DNA from: Proteles cristata cristata
Taxonomy: Eukaryota; Chordata; Mammalia; Carnivora; Hyaenidae
Length of the DNA stretch: 64,000 bases
Assembly: GCA_017311185.1 (NCBI GenBank)
Contig: JAESUZ010000342.1
Location: 1-64,000 of the forward strand
Direction: 5' to 3'
Position numbers and translations under genes: made by a program. Each line of letters opens with the position of its first letter. Positions within the stretch are counted from its first letter, which is position 1. This document shows, one piece after another, positions 34,836-46,394 of the stretch. A model generated the notes under the pieces. It saw only the letters and a program-made list of their open reading frames with translations. It ran no database searches and was not told the origin of the DNA.

Positions 34836-35249
34836 TTGCACTGGACCCTTTCTCTACAGGACTGTGTCATCTTCTTGGTCTACGGTGCCAGAACACTTTG
34901 GTTCTACGTAACTTGTTTGCTCAGAGGCACAGGAAACACTACAGACCAGGAGGGAGAAGGACTCAAAATCCAATTTGGGATCAGTAAAGGATTGCCTGGG
35001 CTTTGGAAGTACAGCAAGTCTGGAATGTGGAAAGGAACAGCACTAGCTTTAAAAATACATTTTTGTCTTGAGAGCGAGTGGAAAGAGAACAAAGATGCCA
35101 TCGGTGGGACGAGCGTGAGCCCATGTGTTGTAGAGGAGGAATGGGGCCTCCTGGGAACACTGCAGTTTGGAAAGAAGCATCTGACTCTACCTGAAGAGAT
35201 ACAAATTCCTTGGGAGAAATGGAAATGGAACACAAGAGTAAGAAAGTAG
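34836..35249 (+). other. 137-codon open frame of unknown nature
   Basis: The frame begins MHWTLSLQDC and ends KWKWNTRVRK. It has no recognised domain, signal peptide or repeat relation. Overlapping frames on the minus strand (109 and 112 codons) show that the region is generally open because of moderate GC content. It may be 5'UTR of the old L1-like sequence downstream. I do not call it a gene. Confidence 0.25.
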
Positions 35250-35491
35250 GTTGCACCACCTCAGAACATGAGATAGGGAGAGCAATATTGCTGTTGGCCT
35301 GAAGAAAGTTGGAAAACACATAGGAGAAGATACAGTGCTGTTTTCTGCACCACTAACAGCTTGAGAAACGTCACCCATGGTAACTCCAGCTCAGAGATTC
35401 ACTAATGGAAGATTCTCCAGCTGATACAAATGTGGAAAGCAGGAGGGAAATCTAACCCAGGATGAAGGGTTGTTAAGACTGAAAAACTCCA

Positions 35492-35700
35492 GGGGTGCCT
35501 GGGTGGCTCAGTCGGTTAAGTGTCAACTTCGGATCAGGTCATGATCTCGCGGTTCATGGGTTTGAGCCCCATTTTGAGCTCTGTGCTGAGAACTCAGAGC
35601 CTGGAGCCTGCTTTGGATTCTGTGTCTCCTTCTCTCTCTGTCCCTCCCCTGCTCAAGCTCTGTCTCTCTGTCCCTCAAAAATAAATAAACGTTTTAAAAA
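35492..35700 (+). mobile_element. CAN-type SINE with 17-bp target-site duplication
   Basis: Plus-strand copy (ggggtgcctgggtggctcag to aataaataaacgttttaaaa) flanked by perfect aagactgaaaaactcca repeats (35475-35491 and 35701-35717). Confidence 0.96.
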
Positions 35701-35717
35701 AAGACTGAAAAACTCCA

Positions 35718-36530
35718 CAGTTTAAACCAGTTACATCTCCAGCATAGATGACATCACAGCTTCAAGCAACCAACCAACCAAACAAACATATGACATCTGG
35801 TGGGGAAAAAACAGAGATGAGCAAGAATTGAGACTATGGGAAATAAAGACCAGGAACAGTGGGTGCTTGGAGATGTCCCTTGTAAATGGGCAGCGCTGTT
35901 ATGAGAGAGTAGAATCTTTGCTCTTAGATGGGGATTAGTCTCAGCTCAGTGTTTGAACACAAGAATATGGGAACATATGTGAAAACAAATTAAGAGATTT
36001 CTAATATGCAGAATGAACACTAATAATAAGAGAAGGAACTTAGAAAGCTCTGGGAATTGGGGAGACTCTGCAAATTTCTGAATCATTCAAGAGGGACAGT
36101 CTCTAGGCATGGTGGATTTTTCAAAAAAATTTTTGGAATTTAGTATACTATTAATCTCTTGATTGCATTTCTTCTGAGTTTATGTCCATGGGAGTTGATG
36201 GAGATAGACTCTGAAAAACTGCAGGGATTATCCTGACAATGTTTCTTTCTCTTTTACCTTTTTCTCTTTAGAATGTGTCTGTATGAGTCTTACGGTAAAT
36301 ATGCATTTGAGCATTATTCATTCCTCAGCTGACACGCCTGTTGCCTTTGGTTAGATTACTTCTGTGTGTTTGGAAGCAGGGGAATTCTTAAGCAAAATTA
36401 TGATATCTTTTAACTTCTGACTCCTGATGTGCAGATTTACCTGTAGCTTACACGGGTCTTTATTTTGTTTCCAAACTTCCCCATCAAGTGGTGATCTGAG
36501 TGTATTCTTACAAATTTCCACTTCTGCGCC
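35718..36530. other. Unannotated DNA
   Basis: No gene or repeat that I can support. It might be old L1-related. Confidence 0.3.
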
Positions 36531-37590
36531 AAACTTAAAAGACATAGCTATGGAGGAAAAACCCCAAAATCAAAACCCAAACCCAAACCAAAAAAATAAA
36601 ACAAACAATAACTAAATATGTTCATGGGCCAGAAATAGAAACACTCAACAATAAGCCAGGATTGCAGCATCACCCTCCTGGGCTATAGGTCTAGAAATAG
36701 GCAGAGTTAGGAGTGTCACTCCTGCAGAGGAATGAAAACCAAAGTGCCCCACATGTGGTGAGGCACCAGGGCATGCATCACTATGTAAAAGCAAAGGCTA
36801 GCTGGGCCTTCCCTGGCCATGAAAGGAGGTTGAACTGCTTTCAGCTGTGCCTTTATGAAGCTGAATCCCTGCAGGGGACAGGAGGAAGTAGAGCAAACCA
36901 GGCAGCAGGACTTGTTTGGCTTAGTAAGTAGATCTAAAATAGCCCCATCATTCTGTGGTTGGTGCTGTTTCTCTAGTGTAAGACCTGGTTCTGGACTTGG
37001 GTGGTAGGTCTCCCTGGGGACTGAGTGAAGGCAACTGCAAAACTTATGGAAAGGAGTGATCACAGAAAGAAACAAAACAAAACAAAACAAAACAAAACAG
37101 TAACAATGAAGACTGACACCACCTAAGATTAGCCTAACAACCCCAAATATAAATTCACGGTTAGAAAAACTACTGCTAAAAAAGAGAGTCAACAAAATAA
37201 CCAATCAGATGAACTCACCCCTAATGAAATGCAAAATAATAGAAACATATCAAGTGATTTAAAAAATTATGCTCCAAATCTTCAAAGAGGTAAATGAGAA
37301 GAAGTTACAAAATAGAAGAAGGTGGATCTAAGAAAAGAGCTGATAAACTGCAAACAAAAAAGAAATGAAAAATTGTGAGAGTGAGGTGCACCTGGCTGGG
37401 GCAGTCAGAAGAGCGTGGGATTCCTGATCTTGGGGTCATGAGTTCAAGCCTCATGCTGGGTGTAAACCTTAGTAAAAAAAATTGTGAGAGTGAAAATTAA
37501 CGAAGTAAAACACCTAATAGAGTAAACACTATATTGGACACAGTAAAAGAGCACTTTAGTGATCTGGAACTAAGTAATATTCCAAGTAAT
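36531..37590 (+). mobile_element. Probable ancient L1 5'/ORF1 region
   Basis: A-rich sense strand with pieces resembling old L1 5'UTR/ORF1 (caaataaaccaatcagatga-like region, aaagaggtaaatgagaagaa, caaaaaagaaatgaaaaatt, agcactttagtgatctggaa). It includes a (cccaaa)-rich tract at 36562-36610 and an (aaaac)n microsatellite at 37069-37099. The call is tentative. Confidence 0.4.
37385..37477 (+). mobile_element. Old-type carnivore SINE, short form, with target-site duplication
   Basis: A 93-bp copy (ggtgcacctggctggggcag, cctgatcttggggtcatgag, ctcatgctgggtgtaaacct) is flanked by perfect aaaattgtgagagtga repeats (37369-37384 and 37478-37493). It lacks the pyrimidine-rich block and is the plus-strand counterpart of the copy at 13700. 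Confidence 0.9.
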
Positions 37591-38413
37591 ATTACATTTT
37601 CCCTCTTCCTCTGACAGTTTTGTCCGTGAAGGTGCTTGTATGGATCCCTCTTTCTCAGCTTCTTCACTCTCTGTGTTTTTTCTACCTAACTTGTTTTTTC
37701 CCTATGGCTTCAATTTCCTCCTATAGCCTAAAGACATGAAACATGAGTCACAAGAATAATCATACAATTATCTGTAACTGCAAACACAGCAGATGATACA
37801 TGGGCCATGATAGCTTTTATTATTGAATAGTCTGCGAGAATGGTAAAGCTGTTATTTAGCCAATATAAATGTTACACTTGCCACAAATTGGCTTCTAAAA
37901 TCTCCCCCGCCTTTCTACAACAGGCGTTATGATGAATAAATTGCAGCAGCTCCCTCCATGTATTCATATGACATATAAGTTATGCTTATAGCATTATTCT
38001 GACAAGCTTACCTTCTCTTTACCAGTGTGTTCCCTTCATGAAATTGGTTTTGAATTTTGAAAATTGCCTATAACACTTTGGTCTTAACTGACAGGAAGGT
38101 CTTTACATATATCTATTTTGAGGGCACTTCAAAATCAGAATCAATTAAGCAGGTAGACCCAACTTAAATGGGTTAAATTTACTGAACAATCCAGAAGGCA
38201 ACTTCAAGTACCAGTGAACAGGCCTTAGCTATTTATGGGACCATGTATATGCTTGGAGTTATGAAAAAGGAATTTGGTTAGTGGGTAGGGTTTTATATCA
38301 AATGGAATGACTGGCAGTTCTTGGAACTACGAGGCTATAACCAGTAGTCTGATGAATAGAATTGGGAATGTTTAGGAGATACTTCTAGTTGCCTCCTCAG
38401 TCTCTGTAAAATT
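37591..38413. other. Unannotated single-copy-looking DNA
   Basis: Repeat-free by eye and AT-rich, with no supported exon. Confidence 0.4.
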
Positions 38414-38427
38414 CCTCTTTATTTTCT

Positions 38428-38865
38428 TTCTTTTTTAAATTAATGTTTGTTTATATATTTTTAAAAAGTTTTTAGTGTTTATTTTTGAGAGAGAGACAGA
38501 GCATAACTAGGGGAGGGCAGAGATAGAGGGAGACACAGAATCCGAAGCAGGCTCCAGGCTCTGAGCTGTTGGCACAGAGCCTGATGTGGGGCTCAAACCC
38601 ATGAACCGTGAGATCATGACCTGAGCTGAAGTCAGATGTTTAATCAACTGAACCACCCAGGTGTCCTAATGTCTATTTATTTTTGATAGAGACAGAGACA
38701 GAGCACAAGCAGGGGAGGGGCAAAGAGAGAGGGAGACACAGAATCTAAAGCAGGCTTAAGGCTCTGAGCTGTCCACACAGAGCCTGACACAGGGCTTGAA
38801 CCCACGAACCATCAGATCATTATCCAAAGTCAGATGCTTAACCGACTGGGCCACCCAGGCAACCC
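38428..38865 (-). mobile_element. CAN-type SINE split by another SINE
   Basis: The outer minus-strand SINE has its head at right (ggccacccaggcaacc) and its tail split around an inner SINE. The outer duplication cctctttattttct (38414-38427) / cctccttattttct (38866-38879) matches at 13 of 14 positions. Confidence 0.88.
38455..38666 (-). mobile_element. CAN-type SINE inserted in the tail of another SINE
   Basis: Inner copy in the same orientation as the outer one. Its own direct repeats taatgtttgtttat (38441-38454) and taatgtctatttat (38667-38680) lie in the outer A/T tail, a preferred target for the L1 endonuclease. Confidence 0.9.
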
Positions 38866-38929
38866 CCTCCTTATTTTCTAACAGAACGTGGATATTGTTC
38901 AGTCTCAAGAAAGAAGGACTCCCAAGTGA

Positions 38930-39300
38930 GATCCACGGCCTCAGACTCCAGTGGTGACAGTTTTTTTCTCTGCTTTCCCCGCCTCCTCTACCCCTCCTTA
39001 AGGGCGGTCCTATGACCCAGTTCTAGTAAATAAAATGTAAACAGACGTCTACTAGGAAGAAGAGGGATGTAGTTATTGCTGCTCTTACCTCTTCCCTCCT
39101 GCCTGGGAACTTGATGTTTGAGAATAAGGCAATTATCTTACGACCATGAGGGAAAGACCAGGAGAAGTATGGAAATACTAGCCCTGACATCATGACCAGC
39201 TAAGTGCAAACACTAGCCTACCATCTGATATTTTGTTAAGTGAGAAAAATAAGTTTTTATCAATGTGCTTTTAACCATACTTAGTTCTAACTAATACAGT
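38930..39300 (+). repeat. Ancient interspersed repeat, family not assigned
   Basis: Segments 'cctatgacccagttctagta', 'aagtatggaaatactagccc' and a terminal 'cttagttctaactaatacag' resemble a known ancient mammalian repeat. Low-identity match by memory only. Confidence 0.4.
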
Positions 39301-39469
39301 GTGGAAATAAAATAGTTGGTTGCTTTAATCTATATTTTGAAAGACTAAAATGACTAGATCATTTCTAGACTGGAATTAAAGTTACATACTAACTCGTCTG
39401 CATTAGATAATAACATGCTCATAGAAAAGAGAATAGGAAACATTTCCCTCACAACTATTGCTGGAAAGT

Positions 39470-39558
39470 TTTTTTAAAAGTTTATTTATGTTAGGACAGA
39501 GCCCTATGTGGGGCTGGATCTCATGAATGCTTAACTGATGGAACCACCTAGGTACCCC
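39470..39558 (-). mobile_element. Internally deleted CAN-type SINE
   Basis: The tail (tttatttatg) is joined directly to the tRNA-proximal half (gacagagccctatgtggggc ... accacctaggtacccc). The pyrimidine-rich middle is missing. Confidence 0.8.
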
Positions 39559-39599
39559 TAAATGCAGTTTTGACTTATCATATTTTCAACTTAAGATGG

Positions 39600-40005
39600 G
39601 TTTCTCAAGATGTAACCCCATCATAAATTAAGGAAAATCTGTACATACAATGTACAAGAGAGATGCACTTTAGATTTGAAGACACACATAGACTGAAAGT
39701 GAAGAAACAGAAAAAGATATGCCATGTAAGTGTAACCAAACAAGAGCAGAAGTGGCCATACTTACATCAGACAGAATAGACTTTAAGTCAAAATTGTCAC
39801 AGGAGTGAAGGAAATTACGTAATAATAAAAGGGTAAATTCATCAAGAAGACGCAATAGTTTTATATATATACACACATACCAAACATTGGAGCACCTAAA
39901 TTTGAAAAGTTGTAGGCACCTCTATGTTTATTGAAGCATTATTTACAATAATCAAACTATGGAAGCAGCCCAAATGCCCATGGGTAGATAAATGGATAAA
40001 GAAGA
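39600..40005 (+). mobile_element. Old L1 ORF2 fragments
   Basis: The sense strand shows the endonuclease-region motif 'ccatacttacatcagacaga' and then jumps to the ORF2 C-terminal region 'tttattgaagcattatttac' and 'atggataaagaag'. It lies directly before the start of the large L1. Confidence 0.75.
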
Positions 40006-40006
40006 A

Positions 40007-41434
40007 GGGGAGGGGCCAAATGGCAGAGTAGCATGGAAGTTATTTTTGCCTCTCTGAAGGCAGATCTGCCTGAAATGCAGCTAGATCAATGACAAACCAT
40101 GTTGCACACCTAGAAAACTGATCTGAGGGTTAATGCAACAATTTGCACAACTTGAACCTCAGAACTTGACAGGTATGCAGTGCAGAGAGGAAAACTTGGG
40201 GAGAGAGAAGCCATGGAGGATAGGGAGCTGTTTTTGCTTGTGGAGAGAGGATGGAGACAGGGAGGAGAGAACAGGAAAAGCATTCTCCCCCAAAAGCAGC
40301 TGGAGAGACAGAGAAAAAGTGTAAACATCCATAAAGAACTTAATAAGCAAGGGAGAAAGGAGAAAGGAGAGGGTTTAAATACCACTAAGTCTCTATAAAC
40401 AGGGGACTGCAGAGTCTGAAACTCTGCAGCTCAATACGTGGCAGAGTTCTTATGGGAAGGGAGAATCCCCAGGAGCAGAGAGGTCCCAAAGGTCCTCAGG
40501 CCACATGTGGAGAGACGGTTCTCCTGATGAGTGGACATTTGGTAGACATTGTGCAGCCTCCCCACAGGCAAAGGTCCCAGTGAACCCCAGGGAACAGCCA
40601 TGTTTGCTGGTGGTGAACAAGGATGTTAAGGATGAAGCCTGGTGCCAGATGTGTGTTGTAATTTACCATAATCTCTGAAACACTGATGCTACACAATTGT
40701 GTGAACATTTTTTAGGGCATATTGGCACTTGGCTGCAGTCTCTGGGTATCTGCAGCAGCATGGTCATGCAAACATTCCTGGGAGCAAGCTGGCACCTGGA
40801 CAGTGCTCAGTGACCCTCCCCAAGAGGTTGGAGTGAGTCAAAGCTGCAGGCTCATCCCAGAAGTGAGGGGTTTGGAAACACAGCGTTTCTGAGATAAAAC
40901 TCAGGAGGGAGGTGCCGCCTCGCAGGCTGATGGTTTGGTTGTCGACAGTGTAGAAGCAGTGGGTGGATGGAAGCCAGAGACAAAGGAGGGGGGCTTGTTG
41001 CCAGTGGGCGAGAGCACAGAGTTCTGATACTAGAGACTGGGTAGCTGAGTGACACCATTTTCACTCCTGTGCATAAGCATGCATGTGCCACAAGGATCCA
41101 CCCCAGTAAACTGAGCAGCATTATCTAGTGGAGAATGAAGCTGTGATACCAAGCCTCATTCAGCTGCTCCAACCACACTCTAGAGGAGCACCACAAGTCT
41201 CTCTGCCTGCTTAGTTATGGCCTAAGCACTATAAAGTGCTTCATAGTTTGACTTCTAGGGGAAAGTGGGTGTAATTTCAATCATATTTTATTCTGTTCAC
41301 TGGTCCATCTTTTCAATTACTTTTCTTATTCTTGAATACAGGAAGATAAAAAGTTATTTTTATTTTCCTTTTTTTATAAAAAAAGATTTTCCTTTAATTT
41401 TTTCTACTATATTTGTTACTTCTTTGTAATTTTT
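40007..41434 (+). promoter_or_regulatory. L1 5'UTR with presumed internal promoter
   Basis: About 1.4 kb, GC-richer than its surroundings, beginning ccaaatggcagag, a mutated form of the ccaagatggc (YY1-type) motif seen at many L1 starts. L1 5'UTRs contain an RNA polymerase II promoter, but activity of this copy is not shown by the sequence, and CpG sites are few, as expected of a decayed, once methylated promoter. Confidence 0.55.
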
Positions 41435-41435
41435 T

Positions 41436-41637
41436 ATTTAAAATTTTTAAAATATTTACTTCTTTTTGAGAGAGAGAGAGAGAAGGACAGAGAGAGAAAA
41501 GGAGACACAGAATCTGAAATGAGCTCCAGGCACTGAGCTGTGAGTACAGAGACTGATATGGGGCTTGGACTCTGACCAGAGAGATCATGACTTGAGCTGA
41601 AGTCAGATGCTTAACTGACCGAACCACCCAGGTGTCC
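41436..41637 (-). mobile_element. CAN-type SINE inside the L1 5'UTR
   Basis: Minus-strand copy flanked by ctttgtaat-ttttt repeats (41422 and 41638 onward). It is diverged (gaaccacccaggtgtcc head), so it is fairly old and inserted after the L1. Confidence 0.9.
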
Positions 41638-41946
41638 CTTTGTAATATTTTTTAGTTCTATTTTACTTTCATCATTTTATTTTATTCTATTCATTTTTAA
41701 AATTTTTCAAACATTTTCCTTTTTTTTTCATTTCTTTCCCTTTTTTCCTCTATTCTATCAATATCAAACTTCTTTTAACAATCAGACCAAAACACATCTA
41801 GGATCTAGCATCCTTTATTTGATTTTTTTGTGTTGTTTTAAATTTTTAAATTTTTATTTACGTATTTATATGTGTATTTATTTAATTATTTTCCCTCCAA
41901 AATGAGGAAATGAAGGAATTCATCCCAAAGGAAAGAACAGTAAGTA

Positions 41947-42480
41947 ATGACAGTCAGGGACTTAATCAATACAGATACAGGCAAGATGCCTGAACCAGAA
42001 TTTAGAAACACGATAATAAGAATACTATTTGGGTTTGAAAAAAGCGTAGAATCCCTTTCTGTGAAGATAAAAGAAGCAAAATCTAGTCAGGAAGAAATTA
42101 AAAAAGCTATAGCTGAGATACAATCTCAAATGGATGCCATGGCGGCAAGGCTGGAAGAGACAGAGCAGCAAATCAGCGATATAGAGGACAAACTTATGGA
42201 GAATAATGAAGCAGAAAAAAAGAGGAAAACTAAGGCAAAAGAGCATGATATAAGAATTAGAGAACTCAGTGACTCATTAAAAAGGAGTAACAACGAAAAA
42301 AAAAATAAAAATAAAAATAAAAAGGAGTAACATCCAAATCATAGAGGTCTCAGAAGATAAAGGGAGAGAAAAAGGAGTAGAAGGCATATATGAGCAAATC
42401 ATAGTGGAAAATTTCCTAACACAGGGAAAGACATAGACATTAAAATCCAGGAAGCACAGAGAACTCATATTTGATTCAAC
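41947..42480 (+). pseudogene. L1 ORF1 remnant
   Basis: ORF1p is the RNA-binding chaperone of L1 particles. The 127-codon open part begins MTVRDLINTDTGKMPEPEFR and holds the coiled coil (for example MAARLEETEQQISDIEDKLM, about residues 60-80). The frame then breaks because a 40-bp segment is duplicated (aaaaaggagtaaca at 42279-42292 and 42319-42332). RNA-binding-domain sequence resumes one frame over (SEDKGREKGVEGIYEQIIVE) and stops at 42434. Most of the domain's remainder is missing or unreadable. Confidence 0.85.
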
Positions 42481-43022
42481 AAAAACATCAACATCAACAT
42501 CAAAAAGGCATATCATAGTCAAATGCACAAAATACACAGACAAGGAAAGAATCATGAAAGCAGCAAGGGGAAAAAAAGGCCTTAATCTACAAGGGAAGAC
42601 AGATCAGGTTCTCAGCAGACCTATCCACAGAAACTTGGCAGGCAAGAAAGGAGTGACAGGATATACTCAATGTGCTGAATCAGAAAAATATGCAGCCAAG
42701 AATTCTTTATCTAGCAAGGCTTTCATTCAAAATAGAAAGAGAAAAAGTTTCCCAGACAAACAAAAACTAAACAAGTTCAAGACCTCTAAGCCAGCCCTGC
42801 AAGAGTTTTTTTTTTTCTTAAATAGTTTATTGTCAAGTTGGCTTACATATAACACCCAGTGCTCATCCCCAGAAGTGCCCTCCTCCATGCCCATCACCCC
42901 ACTTCCCCTCTCCCCATACCCATCAGCCCTCGGTTTGTTCTCAGCATTCAAGAGCCTCTCATAGTTTGTCTCCCTCTCTCTCCCCAACTATTTTTCCCCT
43001 TCTTCTCCCCCACGGTCCTCCG

Positions 43023-45264
43023 TTAAGTTCCTCCTAATCCTCCTATACGTGCAAACATATGATATTTGTCCTTCGCTGCCTGACTTATTTCACTCAACAT
43101 AACACCCTCAAGGTCCATCCATGTTGCTACACATGGCCAGATTTCATTCTTTCTCATTGCCATGTAGTATTCCATTGTATAGATAAACCACATCTTCTGG
43201 ATCCATTCATCTGTTGATGGACACTTAGGCTCTTTCCATGTTTTGGCTGTTGTTGAGAGTGCTGCTATGAACATTGGGGTACATGTGCCCCTATGCATCA
43301 GCACTCCTGTATTATCCCTTGGGTAAATTCCTAGCAGTGCTACTGCCAGGTCCTAGGGGAGTTCTATTGTTAATTTTTTGAGGAACCTCCACACTGTTTT
43401 CCTGAGGGGTTGCACCAGCTTACATTCCCACCAACAGTGTAGGAGGGTGCCCATTTCTCCACATCCTCGCCAGCGTCTGGAGTCTCCTGATTTGCTCATT
43501 TTAGCCACTCTGACTGGCGTGAGGTGGTATCTCAGTGTAGTTTTGATTTGTATTTCTCTGATGAGGAGTGACGCTGAGCATCGTTTCATGTGTCTGTTGG
43601 CCATCTGGATGTCCTCTTTGGAGAAGTGTCTGTTCATATCTTCTGCCCACTTCTTCACTGGATTATTTGTTTTTCGGGTGTGGGGTTTGATGAGTTCCTT
43701 ATAGATATTGAATACTAGCCCTTTATCTGACATGTCATTTGCAACTACCTTTTCTCATTCTGTCAGTTGCCTATTAGTTTTATTGATTGTTTCCTTTGCC
43801 GTGCAGAAGCTTTTAACCTTGATGAGGTCCCAATAGTTCATTTTTGCTCTTGATTCCCTTGCCTTTTGGGATGTGTCAAGTAAGAAATTGCTGCTGTTGA
43901 GGTCAGGGAGGTTTTTCCCTGTTTTCTCCTCTAGGGTGTTGATAGTTTCCTCTCTTACATTCAGGTCCTTTATCTATTTTGAGTTTATTTTTGTTCATGG
44001 TGTGAGAAAATGATCTAGTTTCATTCTTCTGCATGTTGCTGTCCAGTTCTCCCAGCACCATCTGTTTAAGAGACCGTCTTTTTCCCATTGGATGCTCTTC
44101 CCCGCTTTGTCAAAGATTAGTTGGCCATACATTTGTGGGTTCAATTTTGAGTTCTGTATTCTATTCCAATGATCTATGTGTCTGTTTTTGTGCCAATACC
44201 ATACTGTTTTGATGATGACAGCTTTGTACTAGAGGCTAAAGTCTGGGATGATGATGCCTCCCGTTTGGTTTTCTTCTTCAATATTACTTTGGCTATTCGG
44301 GGTCTTTTGTGGTTCCATACAAATTTTAGGATAGTTTGTTCTAGTTTTGAGAAGAATGCTGCTGCAATTTTGATTGGAATTGCATTGAACATGTAGATTG
44401 CTTTGGGTAGTAATGACATTTTAACAATATTTATTCTTCTGACCCATAAGCATGGAATGTTTTTCCATTTCTTTGTGTCTTCTTTAATTTCCTTCATAAG
44501 TTTTCATCATACAGATCACCTATATCTTTGGTTAGGTTTATTCCTAGGTATTTTATGGTTTTTTTTGGGCAGTTGTGAATGGGATCAGTTTCTTGATTTC
44601 TCTTTCTGTTGCTTTATAATTGGTGTATAAAAATGCAACCAATTTCTGTATGTTGATTTTGTATCCTGAAACATTGCTGAATTCATGGATCAGTTCTAGT
44701 AGGCTTCTGGTGGAGTCTGTAGGGTTTTCGATGTAGAGTATCATGTCATCTGCAAAGAGGGAAAGTTTGACTTCCTCTTTACCGATTCTGATGCCTTTGA
44801 TTTCCTTTTGTTGTCTGATGGCTGATGCTAGGACTTCCAGCACTATGTTAAACAACAGTGGTGAGAGTGGACATCCCTGTCGTGTTCCTGATCTCAGGGG
44901 GAAAGCTCTGAGTTTTTCCCCGTTGAGGATGATGTTAGCTGAGGGACTCCCATAGATGGTTTTTATGATGTTTAGGTAACTTCCTTCTATATCAACTTTC
45001 TCGAGGGTCTTTACTAAGAAGGATGCTGTATTTTGTCAAATGCTTTTTCTGCATCTATCTACAAGATCATATGGTTTTTATCTTTTCTTTTGTTAATGTG
45101 ATGTATCACATTGATTGATTTGTGAATATTGAACCAGCCCTGTAACCCAGGAATAAATCCCACTTGATCATGGTGGATAATTTTTTTTATGTGCTGTTGG
45201 ATTCGATTTGCAAGTATCTTGTTGAGGATTTTTGCATCCATATTCATCAAGGATATTGGCCTGT

Positions 45265-45315
<51 letters not shown>

Positions 45316-46292
45316 GGTCTCTGTCTGGCTTGGGAATCAAAATAATGCTGGCTTCGTAAATAGAGTCCGGAAGTTTTTCTTCGATTTCTATTTTTTGGAA
45401 TATCTTGAGAAGAATGGGTGTTAATTCTGTTTTAAATGTCTGGTAGAATTCCCCAGGGAAGCCATATGGCCCATGGCTCTTATTTGATGGGAGATTTTTG
45501 ATAACTGACTCGATTTCCTCACTTGTTATGGGTCTGTTCAGATTTTCTATCTCTTCCTGTGTGAATTTGGTAGTGAGTGTGTGTTTAGGAATCTGTCCAT
45601 TTCTTCTAAGTTGTCCAGTTTGTTGGCATATAATTTTTCATAGTATTCCCTGATAATTGCTTGTATTTCTGAGGGGTTGGTTGTAATAAGTCCATTTATC
45701 ATTCATGATTTTGTCTATTTGAGTGCTCTCTCTTTTCTTTTTGAGAAGCCTGGCTAGAGGTTTGTCAATTTTGTTTATTTTTTCAAAGAACCAACTCTTG
45801 GTTTCATTGATCTGTTAAACTGTTTCTTTGGGACTGTATATTGTTTATTTCTGCCCTGATTTTTATTATTTCTCTTCTCCTACTGGGTTTGAGGTGCTCT
45901 TGTTGCTCTCCTTCTAGTTCCTTTAGGTGAGCTGTTAGATTTTGGACTTGCACTTTTTCTAATTTCTTGAAATAGGCCTGGAGTGCAGTGTACTTTCCTC
46001 TTAGGACTGCCTTTGCCGCATCCCATAGAGTTTGGATTGTTGTATTTTCATGTGTTTCCATATATTTTTAAATTTCTTCTCTAATTGCCTGATTGGCCCA
46101 TTCATTCTTTAGTAGGGTGTTCTTTAACCTCCATGTTTTTGGAGGTTTCCCAGACTTCTTCCTGTGGTTGATTTCAAGTTTCATAGCATTGTGATCTGAA
46201 AGTGTGCATGGTATGATCTCAATTCTTTTATATTTATTGAGGGCTGCTTTATGTCCCAGTATGTGATCTATCTTGGAGAATGTGCCATGCAC
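43023..46292 (-). pseudogene. L1 ORF2 remnant (endonuclease end, RT, C-terminus)
   Basis: From the 5' side on the minus strand: endonuclease tail with FSKIDHILG and SDH motifs (46068-46292), linker (45804-46061), RT start with [20 protein letters not shown] (45059-45340), RT core with an intact catalytic LFADDMILY (44553-44855), thumb (44174-44497) and C-terminal region (43023-43733). The pieces lie in several frames separated by stops. A 45-T homopolymer sits inside the RT start. It is inactive. Confidence 0.9.
45267..45311 (-). repeat. Homopolymer of 45 T (A on the L1 strand)
   Basis: An uninterrupted run of 45 T lies within ORF2 sequence of the nested L1, between the segments encoding the linker and NYRPISL. 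It is not a tail: L1 coding sequence continues on both sides. Confidence 0.95.
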
Positions 46293-46394
46293 ACTTGAGA
46301 AGAAAGTGAATTCCTGGCCTCAGGATATAGACTTCTAAATATATCTGGCAAATCCATCTGTCCCAAATGTGTCATTCAAGTCCATTGTTTTTTT

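Larger units (their letters stand above)
42807..46394 (-). mobile_element. Nested 5'-truncated L1 (3.6 kb)
   Basis: Minus-strand L1 with a T-run (poly-A) at 42807-42820, a 3'UTR of about 200 bp and ORF2 extending back to the endonuclease C-terminus, where it is truncated. It interrupts the large plus-strand L1 just after ccagccctgcaagag. Its ORF2 is better preserved than that of its host, consistent with a younger age. Confidence 0.92.
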
